64,000 nucleotides of DNA from Streptomyces sp. WP-1 (GTDB taxonomy: Bacteria > Actinomycetota > Actinomycetes > Streptomycetales > Streptomycetaceae). Under the pieces are notes generated by a model. It saw nothing but the letters and a program-made list of their open reading frames with translations. It did not search any database and had not been told where the DNA came from. Of this stretch, positions 26,405 to 34,977 are shown one piece after another (position 1 is the first letter of the stretch; each line of letters starts with the position of its first letter). Both the position numbers and the translations under genes were made by a program. The stretch spans positions 6,667,001 through 6,731,000 of the forward strand of contig NZ_CP123923.1 in assembly GCF_030450125.1 (NCBI RefSeq), in the 5' to 3' direction.

Positions 26405-27169
26405 GTGCCGAAGCGCAAGAACACGTTCTCATCCTGGCGCCATGGCCTCGCCCAGCGTGCCGTCCACGCGGCCTGGGCCTGGGTCCAGCGGACCGGCTCC
26501 GTCACGGCGGAGCACCCCGGGCGCCTCCGCTTCGGCGCCATCGGCGAGGCCACCCGGCTCGCCTTCCCGCTCGGCACGGTCTTCGGCGAGCCCTGGATCC
26601 GGCTCGGCTCCCACTGCATCATCGCCGAACAGGTCACCCTGACCGCCGGTCTGATGCCCGACCTGGACCTCGGCCCGGACCCGATCCTGCGCATCGGCGA
26701 CGGCGTGGTGCTCGGCCGCGGCAGCCATGTCATCGCGGACACCACGGTGACCATCGGCCGCGACTGCTACTTCGGGCCGTACGTCTACGTCACCTCGACC
26801 AACCACTCCTACGACGACCCGCACGAGCCCATCGGCCGGCAGTGGCCCCGCATGGAGCCGGTGGAGATCGGCCCCGGCTGCTGGATCGGCACCGGCGCGG
26901 TGATCCTGCCCGGCGCGCGGATCGGCCGCAACGTGGTGGTCGCGGCCGGTGCCGTGGTGCGGGGCACGGTGCCCGACCACGCCGTGGTGGCCGGCGCCCC
27001 CGCCAAGGTCGTACGCCGCTGGACGCCCGAGGGCGGCTGGCAGCCGCCGCTGCGGACCCCGGCGCCGGTGCCGATCCCGGACGGGACGACCCCGGGGCAG
27101 CTGCGCGCGCTGGCCGAACTGGACGAGTCCGCGGTGGCCCGGCTCGCCGAGCTGGAGACCGAGGGCTGA
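26405..27169 (+). CDS. hexapeptide-repeat acyltransferase
   Basis: This 254-residue protein starts at GTG 26405. The left-handed beta-helix part contains VTIGRDCYFGPYVYVTSTNHSYDDP, with the catalytic-type histidine of the maltose/galactoside O-acetyltransferase group. It is followed by GPGCWIGTGAVILPGARIGRN and VVAGAPAKVVRRW. The C-terminal ~55 residues (PPLRTPAPVPIPDG onward) are an actinobacterial extension. It probably acetylates a sugar or cell-envelope component. Its 3' end runs into the decayed EamA gene on the other strand. Confidence 0.8.
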   Translation: MPKRKNTFSSWRHGLAQRAVHAAWAWVQRTGSVTAEHPGRLRFGAIGEATRLAFPLGTVFGEPWIRLGSHCIIAEQVTLTAGLMPDLDLGPDPILRIGDGVVLGRGSHVIADTTVTIGRDCYFGPYVYVTSTNHSYDDPHEPIGRQWPRMEPVEIGPGCWIGTGAVILPGARIGRNVVVAAGAVVRGTVPDHAVVAGAPAKVVRRWTPEGGWQPPLRTPAPVPIPDGTTPGQLRALAELDESAVARLAELETEG

Positions 27170-27660
27170 GCCCCTCAGCCCGTCGCCGAGCACGGCGCCG
27201 CCCACCGCGGCATCGGTCAGGCGCCGCACGAACAGCGAGAGGTACAGGCCGGTGACCGTGGTGGTCGCCTCGGCGATCAGGGCGAACACCGTGCCGAAGC
27301 CGAGCGCCGCGACCAGCGTCAGCAGGGCCGTGCCCCGCTCCACCGGCGCGCCGCGCGGCTGGGGGCCGCCCGCGAGGACCACCCCGCCGACGGCGTCCGC
27401 GATGCCCGCGAGCTGGACCGGCCCCGGGCGCTCGCCGAGGAACAGGCCCACGCCGACGGGCACGGCGACGCTGAGCGTGGCGAGCAGCGAGACGACGCGC
27501 ATCGGGCCGAGGGCCAGGGCCTTGTAGAAGGCCAACAGGGCGATCGGACCGACCAGGCCCGCCGCGAACGCGAACCACAGCCGGGGCCCGGCCGCGCTCC
27601 AGGCGCCCGCGGCGACGACGATCGCGCCCAGGACGGCACCGCGACGGCCGTCGTACTGCC
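27170..27660 (-). pseudogene. truncated EamA/DMT-family transporter
   Basis: One minus-strand frame reads a typical EamA segment: hydrophobic helices with FAAGLVGPIALLAFYKALAL, MRVVSLLATLSVAVPVGVG, LFLGERPGPVQLAGIADAVG and VVLAGGPQP. It then continues into the second half (ALLTLVAALGFGTVFALIAE). Only about 145 of ~300 residues remain. The N-terminal helices are missing at 27660, and the C-terminal half breaks off near 27195 against the acyltransferase gene. No usable start codon is left. Intact homologues usually sit divergent from an XRE-cupin regulator, which is exactly the neighbour here. Loss of the transporter with retention of its regulator is inferred. Confidence 0.7.
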
Positions 27661-27721
27661 TCGCAGTACAGTTTGTTGAACGAACGGGTGCGCTGCACCG
27701 TAGTTCAGTGGATTGAACTAC
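27653..27721. promoter_or_regulatory. three palindromes upstream of the XRE-cupin regulator
   Basis: GTACTGC-CTC-GCAGTAC (27653-27669) is perfect. GTTTGTTGAACGAAC (27671-27685) is symmetric at 12 of 15 positions. GTAGTTCA-GTGGAT-TGAACTAC (27700-27721) is a perfect 8-bp inverted repeat. The last two share a GTTGAAC/GTTCA core. These are probable operators of the XRE-cupin protein, controlling itself and formerly the EamA transporter. Confidence 0.6.
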
Positions 27722-27772
27722 GTCATCCAAGAAATGAACCATCTCGGATATGGGACGGAACGGGACCGGAAC

Positions 27773-28345
27773 GTGTCGGACCTCGAATTGCTCACCCGGT
27801 CCCTGGCGCGCAACGTCAGGCACTGGCGCTCGGTGCGCGGTTTCACCCTGGACGTGCTCGCCGCCCGCGCCGGGGTCAGCCGCGGCATGCTGATCCAGAT
27901 CGAGCAGGCCCGCACCAACCCGAGCATCGGCACCATCGTCAAGATCGGCGACGCGCTCGGCGTCAGCGTCACCACCCTGCTCGACTACGAGCGCGGCCCC
28001 CGGGTCCGTATCGTCCCCGCCGAGCGGGCGGTACGGCTGTGGCACACTGCCTCCGGCAGCTACAACCGGCTGCTCGCGGGCACCGAGGCGCCCGGCCCGC
28101 TGGAGATCTGGGACTGGGCGCTGATGCCCGGGGACGAGAGCCCCTCGGAGCCGCACCCGTCCGGCACGGTGGAGCTGGTCCACGTCACGGCGGGCGAGCT
28201 GACGCTCACGGTCGACGGCGAGGACCACCTCGTGCCGACCGGCGCGAGCGCCACCTTCGAGGCCAATGTCCCGCACGTCTACGCCAACCGCGGCGAGGTC
28301 CCGATGCAGATGATGATGGCCGTCTCCGTGCCGCCCGTGCAGTGA
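27773..28345 (+). CDS. XRE family regulator with C-terminal cupin sensor domain
   Basis: This protein of 190 residues has an N-terminal helix-turn-helix (RGFTLDVLAARAGVSRGMLIQIEQARTNPSIGT, about residues 20-55). A cupin beta-barrel follows (GTVELVHVTAGELTLTVDGEDHLVPTGASATFEANVPHVYANRG), which usually binds a small ligand. GTG 27773 was chosen to begin just before the conserved NVRHWR; ATG 27734 or ATG 27713 in the same frame would add 13-20 residues. Its usual target, a divergent EamA transporter, is decayed. The stop codon lies in a 23-nt tandem repeat. Confidence 0.85.
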   Translation: MSDLELLTRSLARNVRHWRSVRGFTLDVLAARAGVSRGMLIQIEQARTNPSIGTIVKIGDALGVSVTTLLDYERGPRVRIVPAERAVRLWHTASGSYNRLLAGTEAPGPLEIWDWALMPGDESPSEPHPSGTVELVHVTAGELTLTVDGEDHLVPTGASATFEANVPHVYANRGEVPMQMMMAVSVPPVQ

Positions 28346-28391
28346 TCGCCCGGCCGCCCGCGCGGTGATCTCCGTGCCGCCCGCGCGCTGA
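28323..28391. repeat. tandem repeat, 23 nt x3, spanning the XRE-cupin stop codon
   Basis: The units are 28323-28345, 28346-28368 and 28369-28391, of the form TCTCCGTGCCGCCCGCGCGCTGA. Each ends in TGA. The first TGA is the stop codon of the regulator and the other two are silent copies. Confidence 0.85.
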
Positions 28392-28434
28392 GACGCGTCA
28401 GCGCCGGGCCGCCGCGCCTTGTTAGCGTGCGGCC

Positions 28435-28992
28435 ATGCGCGCACCCATCGGAGACTTCGAGACCGCGACCCCGGTGACCGACTGCCTGGCCGAGCTGACC
28501 GAGCCGGTGGCCGAGGCCGTACGGAACTGGTCCGCGGGGATCCCGGCCGACCAGGTCCTGTACGTCGACACCGACCCGGACCGGGCCGACACCGCCGTCT
28601 TCGTGGAGCACTACGGCGACGACCTGCCCGAGCGGTCCGCGAACTGCGTGGTGGTCGCCGCCAAGCGGGCCGGCGAGACCACCCTCGCGGCCTGCCTGGT
28701 GCTGTCCACCACCCGGGTCGACGTCAACGGCGCGGTCCGCCGTCGACTGGGCGCCCGCAAGGCGTCGTTCGCCCCGATGGAGACGGCGACGGGGGAGAGC
28801 GGCATGGAGTACGGCGGCATCACCCCGATCGGACTGCCCGCCGACTGGCCCCTGTTGGTGGACCCGGCCGTCGTCGACCTGCCGTACGTCCTGGTCGGCA
28901 GCGGCCGCAGGCGGGGCAAACTCCTGGTACCGGGCAAGGTGTTCGCCCAGCTGCCGGGGGCCGTGGTGCTGGAGGGCCTCGGCGTGGCCTGA
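28435..28992 (+). CDS. YbaK/EbsC family aminoacyl-tRNA deacylase-like protein
   Basis: A 185-residue YbaK-fold protein. The core includes ANCVVVAAKRAGETTLAACLVL (substrate pocket strand and helix with the conserved Lys), RRRLGARKASFAPME, and GGITPIGLPADWPLLVD, matching the conserved GGxSPxG region. Family members hydrolyse mischarged Cys- or Ala-tRNA. The specificity here cannot be read. It stands alone between the 23-nt repeats and the convergent CDF gene, 2 nt away. Confidence 0.85.
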   Translation: MRAPIGDFETATPVTDCLAELTEPVAEAVRNWSAGIPADQVLYVDTDPDRADTAVFVEHYGDDLPERSANCVVVAAKRAGETTLAACLVLSTTRVDVNGAVRRRLGARKASFAPMETATGESGMEYGGITPIGLPADWPLLVDPAVVDLPYVLVGSGRRRGKLLVPGKVFAQLPGAVVLEGLGVA

Positions 28993-28994
28993 CC

Positions 28995-30029
28995 TCAGCC
29001 GGCGAGGTGGTGGGCCAGCGCCAGATGGGGGTCGCGCTCGCCCGGCACCGGTGCCGGATCCGCGTGCACCAGCGCGGCCGACAGCTTCGGCAGGGCGTGC
29101 AGCAGGGCGTGTTCGGCCTCGACGGCGATCGCGTGCGCCTGTCGCAGGGTGGCCTCGCCGTCCACCACGACCGAGAGTTCGGCCCGCAGCCGGTGCCCGA
29201 TCCAGCGCAGCCGCAGCTCGCCCACCCGGTCCACGCCCGGCACCGCGCGTACCGCCCGCTCGGCGCGGTCCACCAGCGCCGGGTCCACGGCGTCCAGCAT
29301 CCGCCGCAGCACCTCGCGCGCCGCGTCCCGCAGCACCAGCACGATCGCGGCGGTGATCGCCAACCCCACGACCGGGTCGGCGAGTTGGAGGCCGAGCGCG
29401 GAGCCGGCCGCGCCCAGCAGCACGGCGAGCGAGGTGAAGCCGTCGGTACGGGCGTGCAGCCCGTCGGCGACGAGCGCGGCCGAGCCGATCCGGCGGCCCG
29501 TCCGGATCCGGTACCGGGCCACCCACTCGTTGCCCGCGAAGCCGACCAGCGCGGCCACCGCGACGGCGGGCACGTTCGCGACCGGGCGGGGGTCGAGCAG
29601 CCGCCCGACGGCCACCCAGGCGGCGAAGGCGGCGGAGGCGGCGATGGTCAGCACGATCACCAGACCGGCGAGGTCCTCGGCGCGGCCGTAGCCGTAGGTG
29701 AACCGCCGGTTCGCCGCGCGCCGCCCCAGCACGAAGGCGATGCCGAGCGGTACGGCGGTCAGCGCGTCGGCGGCGTTGTGCACCGTGTCGCCGAGCAGCG
29801 CGACCGAGCCGGAGACGGCGACCACGCCCGCCTGCGCCAGCGCGGTCGCGCCCAGCACGGCGAGCGAGACCCACAGGGCGCGCAGGCCCTGGGCCGAGGA
29901 CTCCAGCGCCGCGTCGAGCTTGTCGGCGGTCTCGTGGGAGTGCGGGGTCAGGAGATGGGCCAGACGGTGGCGCAGGGAGGAGGTGCCGTGCCGGTGCGGG
30001 CCGTGGTCGTGGGCGTGATGGTGGCTCAC
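28995..30029 (-). CDS. cation diffusion facilitator (CDF) metal exporter
   Basis: This 344-residue protein has a His-rich cytoplasmic start (MSHHHAHDHGPHRHG). Six membrane helices carry the CDF metal sites: LLGDTVHNAADALTAVPL in TM2 (HxxxD) and ADGLHARTDGFTSLAVL in TM5. YGYGRAEDLAGL is the CDF signature loop, and a C-terminal dimerisation domain follows (DRVGELRLRWIGHRLRAELSVVV). It probably exports Zn2+, Co2+ or Cd2+. It is divergent from an ArsR-type sensor, the common resistance pairing. The start is GTG 30029. Confidence 0.9.
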   Translation of the reverse strand: MSHHHAHDHGPHRHGTSSLRHRLAHLLTPHSHETADKLDAALESSAQGLRALWVSLAVLGATALAQAGVVAVSGSVALLGDTVHNAADALTAVPLGIAFVLGRRAANRRFTYGYGRAEDLAGLVIVLTIAASAAFAAWVAVGRLLDPRPVANVPAVAVAALVGFAGNEWVARYRIRTGRRIGSAALVADGLHARTDGFTSLAVLLGAAGSALGLQLADPVVGLAITAAIVLVLRDAAREVLRRMLDAVDPALVDRAERAVRAVPGVDRVGELRLRWIGHRLRAELSVVVDGEATLRQAHAIAVEAEHALLHALPKLSAALVHADPAPVPGERDPHLALAHHLAG

Positions 30030-30085
30030 GGGAGTCCCCTTCTGCTGGGCTGCGGTGGACGCGGGGCGCCCACGGAGCCATTATG

Positions 30086-30103
30086 TGCGTATGAGCGCAC
30101 GCA
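30086..30103. promoter_or_regulatory. operator-like dyad at the ArsR start codon
   Basis: TGCGT (30086-30090) and ACGCA (30099-30103) form an inverted repeat around the ATG at 30091. The surrounding bases (GCGTATGAGCGCACGC) extend the symmetry imperfectly. The position in the divergent ArsR/CDF gap suggests an ArsR-family metal-responsive operator. Confidence 0.4.
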
Positions 30104-30471
30104 TGCACCTATCACCTGCGCACCCTGCGCATCAGCGCACCCCGGGCGAGGAGCAGTTCGCGCTCGCGGCGGAACTCCTCGCGCTGCTCGGCGACCGCAC
30201 CCGCCTCGCCCTGCTGCACGCCCTGACCTCGGGCGAGGCCGACGTCACCACCCTCACCGAGGCCTGCGCCGCCGCCCGCCCCGCCGTCAGCCAGCACCTG
30301 GCCCGCCTCCGCCTCGCCGGCCTGGTCGACACCCGCAAAGAAGGCCGCCGGGTCATCTACTCCCTGCGCCACGGCCATCTGCGCCGCCTGGTGGACGAGG
30401 CCCTGAAGACGGCGGACCACCAGTTGTCGGAACGCCGGAACCGCTCCCGCGACCGGGCGTCGGCCCCGTGA
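30091..30471 (+). CDS. ArsR/SmtB family metal-sensing repressor
   Basis: This 126-residue winged-helix protein has ELLALLGDRTRLALLHALTSGEADVTTLTEACAAARPAVSQHLARLRLAGLVDTRKEGRRVIY, the standard ArsR core. The C-terminal helix has HGHLRRLVDEALKTADH, whose Asp/His spacing fits the alpha5 metal site of SmtB/CzrA-type Zn or Co sensors; there is no alpha3 Cys pair. ATG 30091 was preferred over ATG 30055, which adds 12 residues. It is divergent from the CDF exporter and likely derepresses it when metal is in excess. Confidence 0.85.
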   Translation: MSARMHLSPAHPAHQRTPGEEQFALAAELLALLGDRTRLALLHALTSGEADVTTLTEACAAARPAVSQHLARLRLAGLVDTRKEGRRVIYSLRHGHLRRLVDEALKTADHQLSERRNRSRDRASAP

Positions 30472-30478
30472 CGCGACG

Positions 30479-30513
30479 GTGCCCCGCCGGCCGGGGAGTG
30501 GCTGGCGGGGCAC
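30479..30513. terminator. bidirectional terminator stem-loop
   Basis: GTGCCCCGCC (30479-30488) pairs perfectly with GGCGGGGCAC (30504-30513) across a 15-nt loop. It lies between the convergent ArsR and amino acid permease genes and serves both. Confidence 0.8.
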
Positions 30514-30529
30514 CCGGGGGAGGTGGTGA

Positions 30530-32173
30530 TCAGTGCGCGGGCGCGTCCGTCACGACGACCTCGTCGATGCTGCGCTCGATCGCCTCCGTCGTGGAGGCGG
30601 TGGCCTTGGCCCAGTAGTAGATGCCGAGGGAGAAGACGGCGATGACCAGGATGTCCCAGTACAGCTTGATGTGGCCCTGGCTGCCCTCGCCGAAGCTGCC
30701 CTGCCAGGAGATCAGGCCGATGCCCAGCAGGTAGACCGGCAGCCACTGCGCGGCCTTGAAGTCCATCCGGGGGGCGTCCGGCTTGCCCTTGAGGTTGGCC
30801 CACAGGGCGTACGAGCCCATCAGGACGTAGCCGAGGAGGATGGCGAAGGCCAGCCGCCACAGGATGTTCCAGCCGCTCCAGTAGATGATCAGGTTGGCGA
30901 CCACGAAGGACGCGGGCGAGATGAACTTGCCGAAGGGCAGCCGGTAGGGGCGCTCGAAGTGCGGCAGACGGTCGCTGAAGACGCCGTAGGCCAGCGGCGC
31001 GCCCGCGTACATCAGCACGCTCGCCGAGGTGATGAAGCCGACCAGCTCCTGCCAGCTCGGGAAGGGCAGGAAGCAGAGGATGCCGGTGACGAAGGTGACG
31101 ATCAGACCGATCCACGGCACGCCGCGCTTGTCGGTCCTGGTGAGCGCCTTCGGGGCGTAGCCGTTCTTGGCCAGGCCGTAGGAGACGCGGGAGGTGGCGG
31201 TCGTGTAGATCAGGCCGGTGCCACCGGGGGAGATGATCGCGTCGACGTACAGCACCCAACCCAGCCAGCCGAGGCCGACCACGGTCGCGAGGCCCGCCCA
31301 GGGGCCGCTGATGCCCGCGTAGGCCAGCTTCCCCCAGCCGTGCACGAAGGAGGCGTGCGGCAGCGCGGCGATGAACACGATCTGGAGCAGGATGTAGATA
31401 CCGGCGCCGATGGCCACCGAGCCGAGCGTCGCGCGGGGCAGGTCGCGCTGCGGGTTGCGGCTCTCACCGGCCAGCTGGATCGCCTGCTCGAAGCCGAGCA
31501 GCGCGAAGATGATGCCGCTGGAGCTGATCGCGCCCAGCACACCCTTGGCGCCGAACGGGGCGAAGCCCTCCGAGGTGAAGTTGGAGCCGTGGAAGTTGCC
31601 GATGGCGATGATGAAGATCGCGGCGAGCGGGATCGCGATCTTCCACCAGGTGGCCGCGCTGTTGGTGTGCGCCAGGGCCCGGACGCCGAAGAAGTTCACG
31701 CCGACGAAGATCGCCATGAGCACGATCGCAGTAACGATTCCGCTGGTGGTCAGCGTCTCGTCGGCGTGCTGGAGACCCTGGGCGAACTTCCAGTGACCGG
31801 CGTAGCCGATCATCGCCTCGACCTCGATGGGGGCCACGGTGGCCGCCTGGAGCCAGGAGAACCAGCCGAAGGACATGCCGGCCAGGCCGCCGAAGGCGTA
31901 GTGCGGGTAGCGCGCCGTACCGCCCGCCACCGGGAACATGCCGCCGAGCTCGGCGTGCACGAGCGCCAGCAGGACGATGGCCACCGTGCCGATCACCCAC
32001 GAGATGATCGCCGCGGGGCCGGCCACGACGACGGCCTTCTCGGCGCCATAGAGCCAGCCGGAGCCGATGATGGACCCCACGGAGGCCCACATCAGGCCGA
32101 TGAGCCCCACGTCGCGGCGCAGGCCCCCGGTCTCACTCGTGGCTACCGGTGCAGCCTGGTCGACTTTCGTCAT
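30530..32173 (-). CDS. APC family amino acid permease
   Basis: This 547-residue transporter has about 12-14 hydrophobic helices. The APC signature in TM1 is VGLIGLMWASVGSIIGSGWLYG, with the unwound glycine segment that contacts substrate, followed by HAELGGMFPVAGGTARYPHYAFG. TM6 reads ISSSGIIFALLGFEQAIQLAGE. It probably imports an amino acid or amine with protons. The substrate cannot be inferred. The ~200 nt upstream are unusually AT-rich for this window (32230-32400), consistent with a regulated promoter shared with or near the CoA-binding protein gene. Confidence 0.88.
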   Translation of the reverse strand: MTKVDQAAPVATSETGGLRRDVGLIGLMWASVGSIIGSGWLYGAEKAVVVAGPAAIISWVIGTVAIVLLALVHAELGGMFPVAGGTARYPHYAFGGLAGMSFGWFSWLQAATVAPIEVEAMIGYAGHWKFAQGLQHADETLTTSGIVTAIVLMAIFVGVNFFGVRALAHTNSAATWWKIAIPLAAIFIIAIGNFHGSNFTSEGFAPFGAKGVLGAISSSGIIFALLGFEQAIQLAGESRNPQRDLPRATLGSVAIGAGIYILLQIVFIAALPHASFVHGWGKLAYAGISGPWAGLATVVGLGWLGWVLYVDAIISPGGTGLIYTTATSRVSYGLAKNGYAPKALTRTDKRGVPWIGLIVTFVTGILCFLPFPSWQELVGFITSASVLMYAGAPLAYGVFSDRLPHFERPYRLPFGKFISPASFVVANLIIYWSGWNILWRLAFAILLGYVLMGSYALWANLKGKPDAPRMDFKAAQWLPVYLLGIGLISWQGSFGEGSQGHIKLYWDILVIAVFSLGIYYWAKATASTTEAIERSIDEVVVTDAPAH

Positions 32174-32374
32174 GCAAGTGGCCCTTCAGATCGTAAACGC
32201 GGTTTTAACGGGGAGGGAGGCCACAGGCTAGGAACGGTTTCCGCGTCGGCAAAAGACTGATTGCCAAATCTTGACCCAGGATCTTGTCCATCTTGGGGAC
32301 AGGGTTTCCACAGCTCAGTCACCATGTGCGAATGTCAATATTCATCAGCGAATTGTGATGAAGAAGTTCTGACA

Positions 32375-32782
32375 CTAGCTCAAGCGTGGAATTTCGATCG
32401 CGGGACAGCGGTCCATGACCATGTCCAGACCAGCGGCCCGGGTGCTTTCGCAGGCGTCCTCGTCGACGACGCCGAGCTGGAACCAGACCGCCTTGGCGCC
32501 CTTCGCCACCGCCTCGGCGGCCACCGCGCCCGCCAGTGCGCTGTTGACGAAGACGTCCACCACGTCGACGTCGAAGGGGATGTCCGCGAGCGAGGCGTAC
32601 CCCTGCTCGCCGTGCACCGTCTCCGCCTTGGGGTGCACCGGCACGATCCGCTTGCCGTACCGCTGGAGCACCTGCGCCACCCGGTACGCGGGCCGCGCGG
32701 AATTGCCGGACAGCCCGACCACCGCCCAGGTATCGCCCCGTTCGGTCAGAATCCTGCGAATCGCCGCCTCTTCGTCGTACAC
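32375..32782 (-). CDS. CoA-binding (YccU-type) protein
   Basis: This is a 135-residue Rossmann protein with the CoA-binding domain signature: TWAVVGLSGNSARPAYRVAQVLQRYGKRIVPVHPK, VDVVDVFVNS and GAKAVWFQLGVVDEDACESTRAAGLDMVMDRCPAIE. GTG 32782 is preceded by AGGAGG at the right spacing, so longer in-frame starts are rejected. Homologues bind CoA, and their physiological role is unsettled. Confidence 0.85.
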   Translation of the reverse strand: MYDEEAAIRRILTERGDTWAVVGLSGNSARPAYRVAQVLQRYGKRIVPVHPKAETVHGEQGYASLADIPFDVDVVDVFVNSALAGAVAAEAVAKGAKAVWFQLGVVDEDACESTRAAGLDMVMDRCPAIEIPRLS

Positions 32783-32928
32783 GTCCGCCTCCTGTGTGGT
32801 GTGTGCAGCTTTCCGATGCCGTCGACCGGGCCCCGGAGGCACCGATTCCCGTCTCCCTACCCCGCCACGGTGTCCGGAATCGGCGCGCGGTGCCAGCGCA
32901 GCGGCCCTCGCGCGCCTACGCTCGGCCC

Positions 32929-33669
32929 GTGCTGCGCATCCTCGACGCCCGAACCGGTGAGTCCGTCGCCGCCGCGCCCGCCCGCCGCGGCCTGACCCGT
33001 ATCGAGGCCCGGGCCCCCGGGCCCGGCCTCACGTCCCTGCGGGTGCTGCTGACCGCCGACCTCCTCGCCCGCGCCCTCGAACTGAACGGCCTCCAGGCGT
33101 GGCCGACCGCCCCCGGCCAGTCCCCGAAGCTGCGCCCCGCCGCCGACGCCCTCGCCGTCCGCCCCTTCGAGGAGGCGCACGGGCCGGGGTTCGCGGAGAC
33201 CGGGGTGGTGCGGGTGACGGCGGGGGAGGCGGACCCGGCCGCCGGGAGCGACGGGCCGGTGGTGGCCGTGGCGCCCGTGGTGTGGGCGGGAGGCGAGGAG
33301 CCCCCGCTGTCCGGCCCCGCGCTGCTCGCCGACCCCACCGCCCTGCGCCTCGCCCTCCTCTCCGTCCCTCACGGGGAGACCGTCACGCTGGACGAGGCGA
33401 CCCTGAGGGGTGCCGCCGAGCGGCTGGCCGGGTGGCGGCGGGACATGGCCGGCTGGGCGCGGGGGCCCTCGCGGCCCGTGCCGGAGGCGGTGCGCACGCG
33501 GCTCACCGAGGCGTGGGAGGACGATCTGGGCATGCCGGGCGTGCTGGCGGCGCTGACGGCGGCCGCGGCCGATCCGGCGGTGGCCGACGGCGCCCGGTTC
33601 GAGACGTTCGCCTACGCCGACCGGCTGCTCGCCCTCGAACTCGCCCGCGACCTCGGGACCCTCGGGTGA
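32929..33669 (+). CDS. degenerate cysteinyl-tRNA synthetase/MshC-like protein
   Basis: A 246-residue protein. The N-terminus (LRILDARTGE ... LRVLLTADLLARALELNGLQ) resembles the first strand and helix of CysRS/MshC enzymes, and the end (EAWEDDLGMPGVLAALTAAAA) resembles the CysRS helical region. The zinc cysteines, HxGH and KMSKS motifs are all missing, so aminoacyl-adenylate chemistry is not expected. It may be a regulatory paralogue or simply diverged. Its stop overlaps the start of the SixA-like gene (GTGA), so the two are coupled. The family assignment is tentative. Confidence 0.5.
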   Translation: MLRILDARTGESVAAAPARRGLTRIEARAPGPGLTSLRVLLTADLLARALELNGLQAWPTAPGQSPKLRPAADALAVRPFEEAHGPGFAETGVVRVTAGEADPAAGSDGPVVAVAPVVWAGGEEPPLSGPALLADPTALRLALLSVPHGETVTLDEATLRGAAERLAGWRRDMAGWARGPSRPVPEAVRTRLTEAWEDDLGMPGVLAALTAAAADPAVADGARFETFAYADRLLALELARDLGTLG

Positions 33670-34211
33670 GCGACCGCGCGGGCACCGGCCCACTGCGCCG
33701 GCTCGTCGTGCTCAGACACGCCAAGTCGGCCTGGCCCGAGGGCGTGCCCGACCACCGCAGACCGCTCGCGCCGCGCGGTCTGCGCGACGCCCCCGCGGCC
33801 GGCCGCGCCCTCGCCGAGGCCGACCTGCTGCCCGACCTCGCCCTGTGCTCCACCGCCGTACGCGCCCGCCGCACCTGGCAGCTCGCCTCCGACGAATGGG
33901 GGACCCCGCCCCGGGTGCGCTACGAACCCCGGCTGTACGAGGCCGACGTACCGGCCCTGCTGGAGGTCGTGCGCGAGGCCCCGCCCGAGGTGGAGACGCT
34001 GCTGCTCGTCGGGCACAACCCGGGCCTGGAGGACCTCGTCCTGACGCTGGCCGGGGACGGACTGGACGACAGCCTGGAGCGGCTGCGCGCCAAGTTCCCC
34101 ACCTGCGCCGTCGCGGTCCTCGCCTGGCGCGGCACCGGCTGGGCCGCCCTCGCCTCGGGCGTCGCCCTGCTGACCTGGTTCACCGTGCCCCGGGGCAAGA
34201 CCCACGCCTGA
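33666..34211 (+). CDS. SixA-type histidine phosphatase
   Basis: This 181-residue member of the histidine phosphatase superfamily has the catalytic RHAKSAW motif (phospho-accepting His), CSTAVRARRTW, and the second catalytic histidine in LLVGHNPGLEDL. Such short SixA proteins remove phosphate from histidine on phosphotransfer proteins. It is coupled to the CysRS-like gene by a GTGA overlap. A small hydrophobic stretch (GWAALASGVALLTWF) lies near the C-terminus. Confidence 0.85.
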   Translation: MSDRAGTGPLRRLVVLRHAKSAWPEGVPDHRRPLAPRGLRDAPAAGRALAEADLLPDLALCSTAVRARRTWQLASDEWGTPPRVRYEPRLYEADVPALLEVVREAPPEVETLLLVGHNPGLEDLVLTLAGDGLDDSLERLRAKFPTCAVAVLAWRGTGWAALASGVALLTWFTVPRGKTHA

Positions 34212-34243
34212 GGCGCCCCGGTGCCTGCGCATAGGCTGGCGGG

Positions 34244-34870
34244 ATGCAGGACGAGTACCGCACAGTGGCCCGCGCGGGCGTGCACGAGACCGAGATCAAC
34301 CGTTCCCGCTTCCTGTGCGCCCTCGCCCCGGCCGCCACCGAGCGGGAGGCGCAGGACTTCGTCGCGGCCGTCCGCAAGGAGCACGCCGACGCCACCCACA
34401 ACTGCTGGGCGTACGTCATCGGCGCCGACGCCTCCGTGCAGAAGGCCAGCGACGACGGCGAACCGGGCGGCACGGCCGGTGTCCCCATGCTCCAGATGCT
34501 GCTGCGCCGCGACATGCGGTACGTCGTCGCCGTCGTCACCCGCTACTACGGCGGCGTCAAGCTCGGCGCCGGCGGGCTCATCCGCGCCTACGGCGGTGCC
34601 GTCGGCGAGGCCCTGGACACCCTCGGCACCCGCACCCGGCGCCGCTTCCGGCTGGCCGCGGTCACCGTCGACCACCAGCGCGCGGGCAAGCTCCAGAACG
34701 AGCTGCGCGCCACCGGCCGCGAGGTCCGCGACGTCCGCTACGGCGAGGCCGTCACCATCGAGATCGGCCTGCCGGACGCCGACGTGGACGCCTTCCGGGG
34801 GTGGCTCGCCGACGCGACGGCGGGTACGGCCGCCTTCGAGCTGGGCGGCGAGGCGTACGGGGACGCCTGA
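34244..34870 (+). CDS. YigZ/IMPACT family protein
   Basis: This 208-residue protein has the UPF0029/IMPACT N-terminal domain: INRSRFLCALAPA, DATHNCWAYVIG, SDDGEPGGTAGVPMLQML and VVTRYYGGVKLGAGGLIRAYGGAV. A C-terminal DUF1949-type domain follows (LAAVTVDHQRAGKLQNELR). The eukaryotic relative IMPACT regulates the Gcn2 pathway by binding Gcn1; the bacterial role is not established. It appears monocistronic, with a 107-nt gap to sbcD. Confidence 0.9.
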   Translation: MQDEYRTVARAGVHETEINRSRFLCALAPAATEREAQDFVAAVRKEHADATHNCWAYVIGADASVQKASDDGEPGGTAGVPMLQMLLRRDMRYVVAVVTRYYGGVKLGAGGLIRAYGGAVGEALDTLGTRTRRRFRLAAVTVDHQRAGKLQNELRATGREVRDVRYGEAVTIEIGLPDADVDAFRGWLADATAGTAAFELGGEAYGDA

Positions 34871-34977
34871 AGCGTGGTGACAAAACGGGCATAACACCCT
34901 TGTGGTGTCCGGGGTATGACGGGCGATACGGGCGGGACCGGCCGTGTTGTCGTACCCGGCCGTTAGTCTCGGGAGTC

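Noticed and set aside
32174..32374. Riboswitch in the AT-rich leader of the amino acid permease
   Set aside because: No conserved riboswitch core or terminator/antiterminator pair could be drawn. Low GC alone is not enough.
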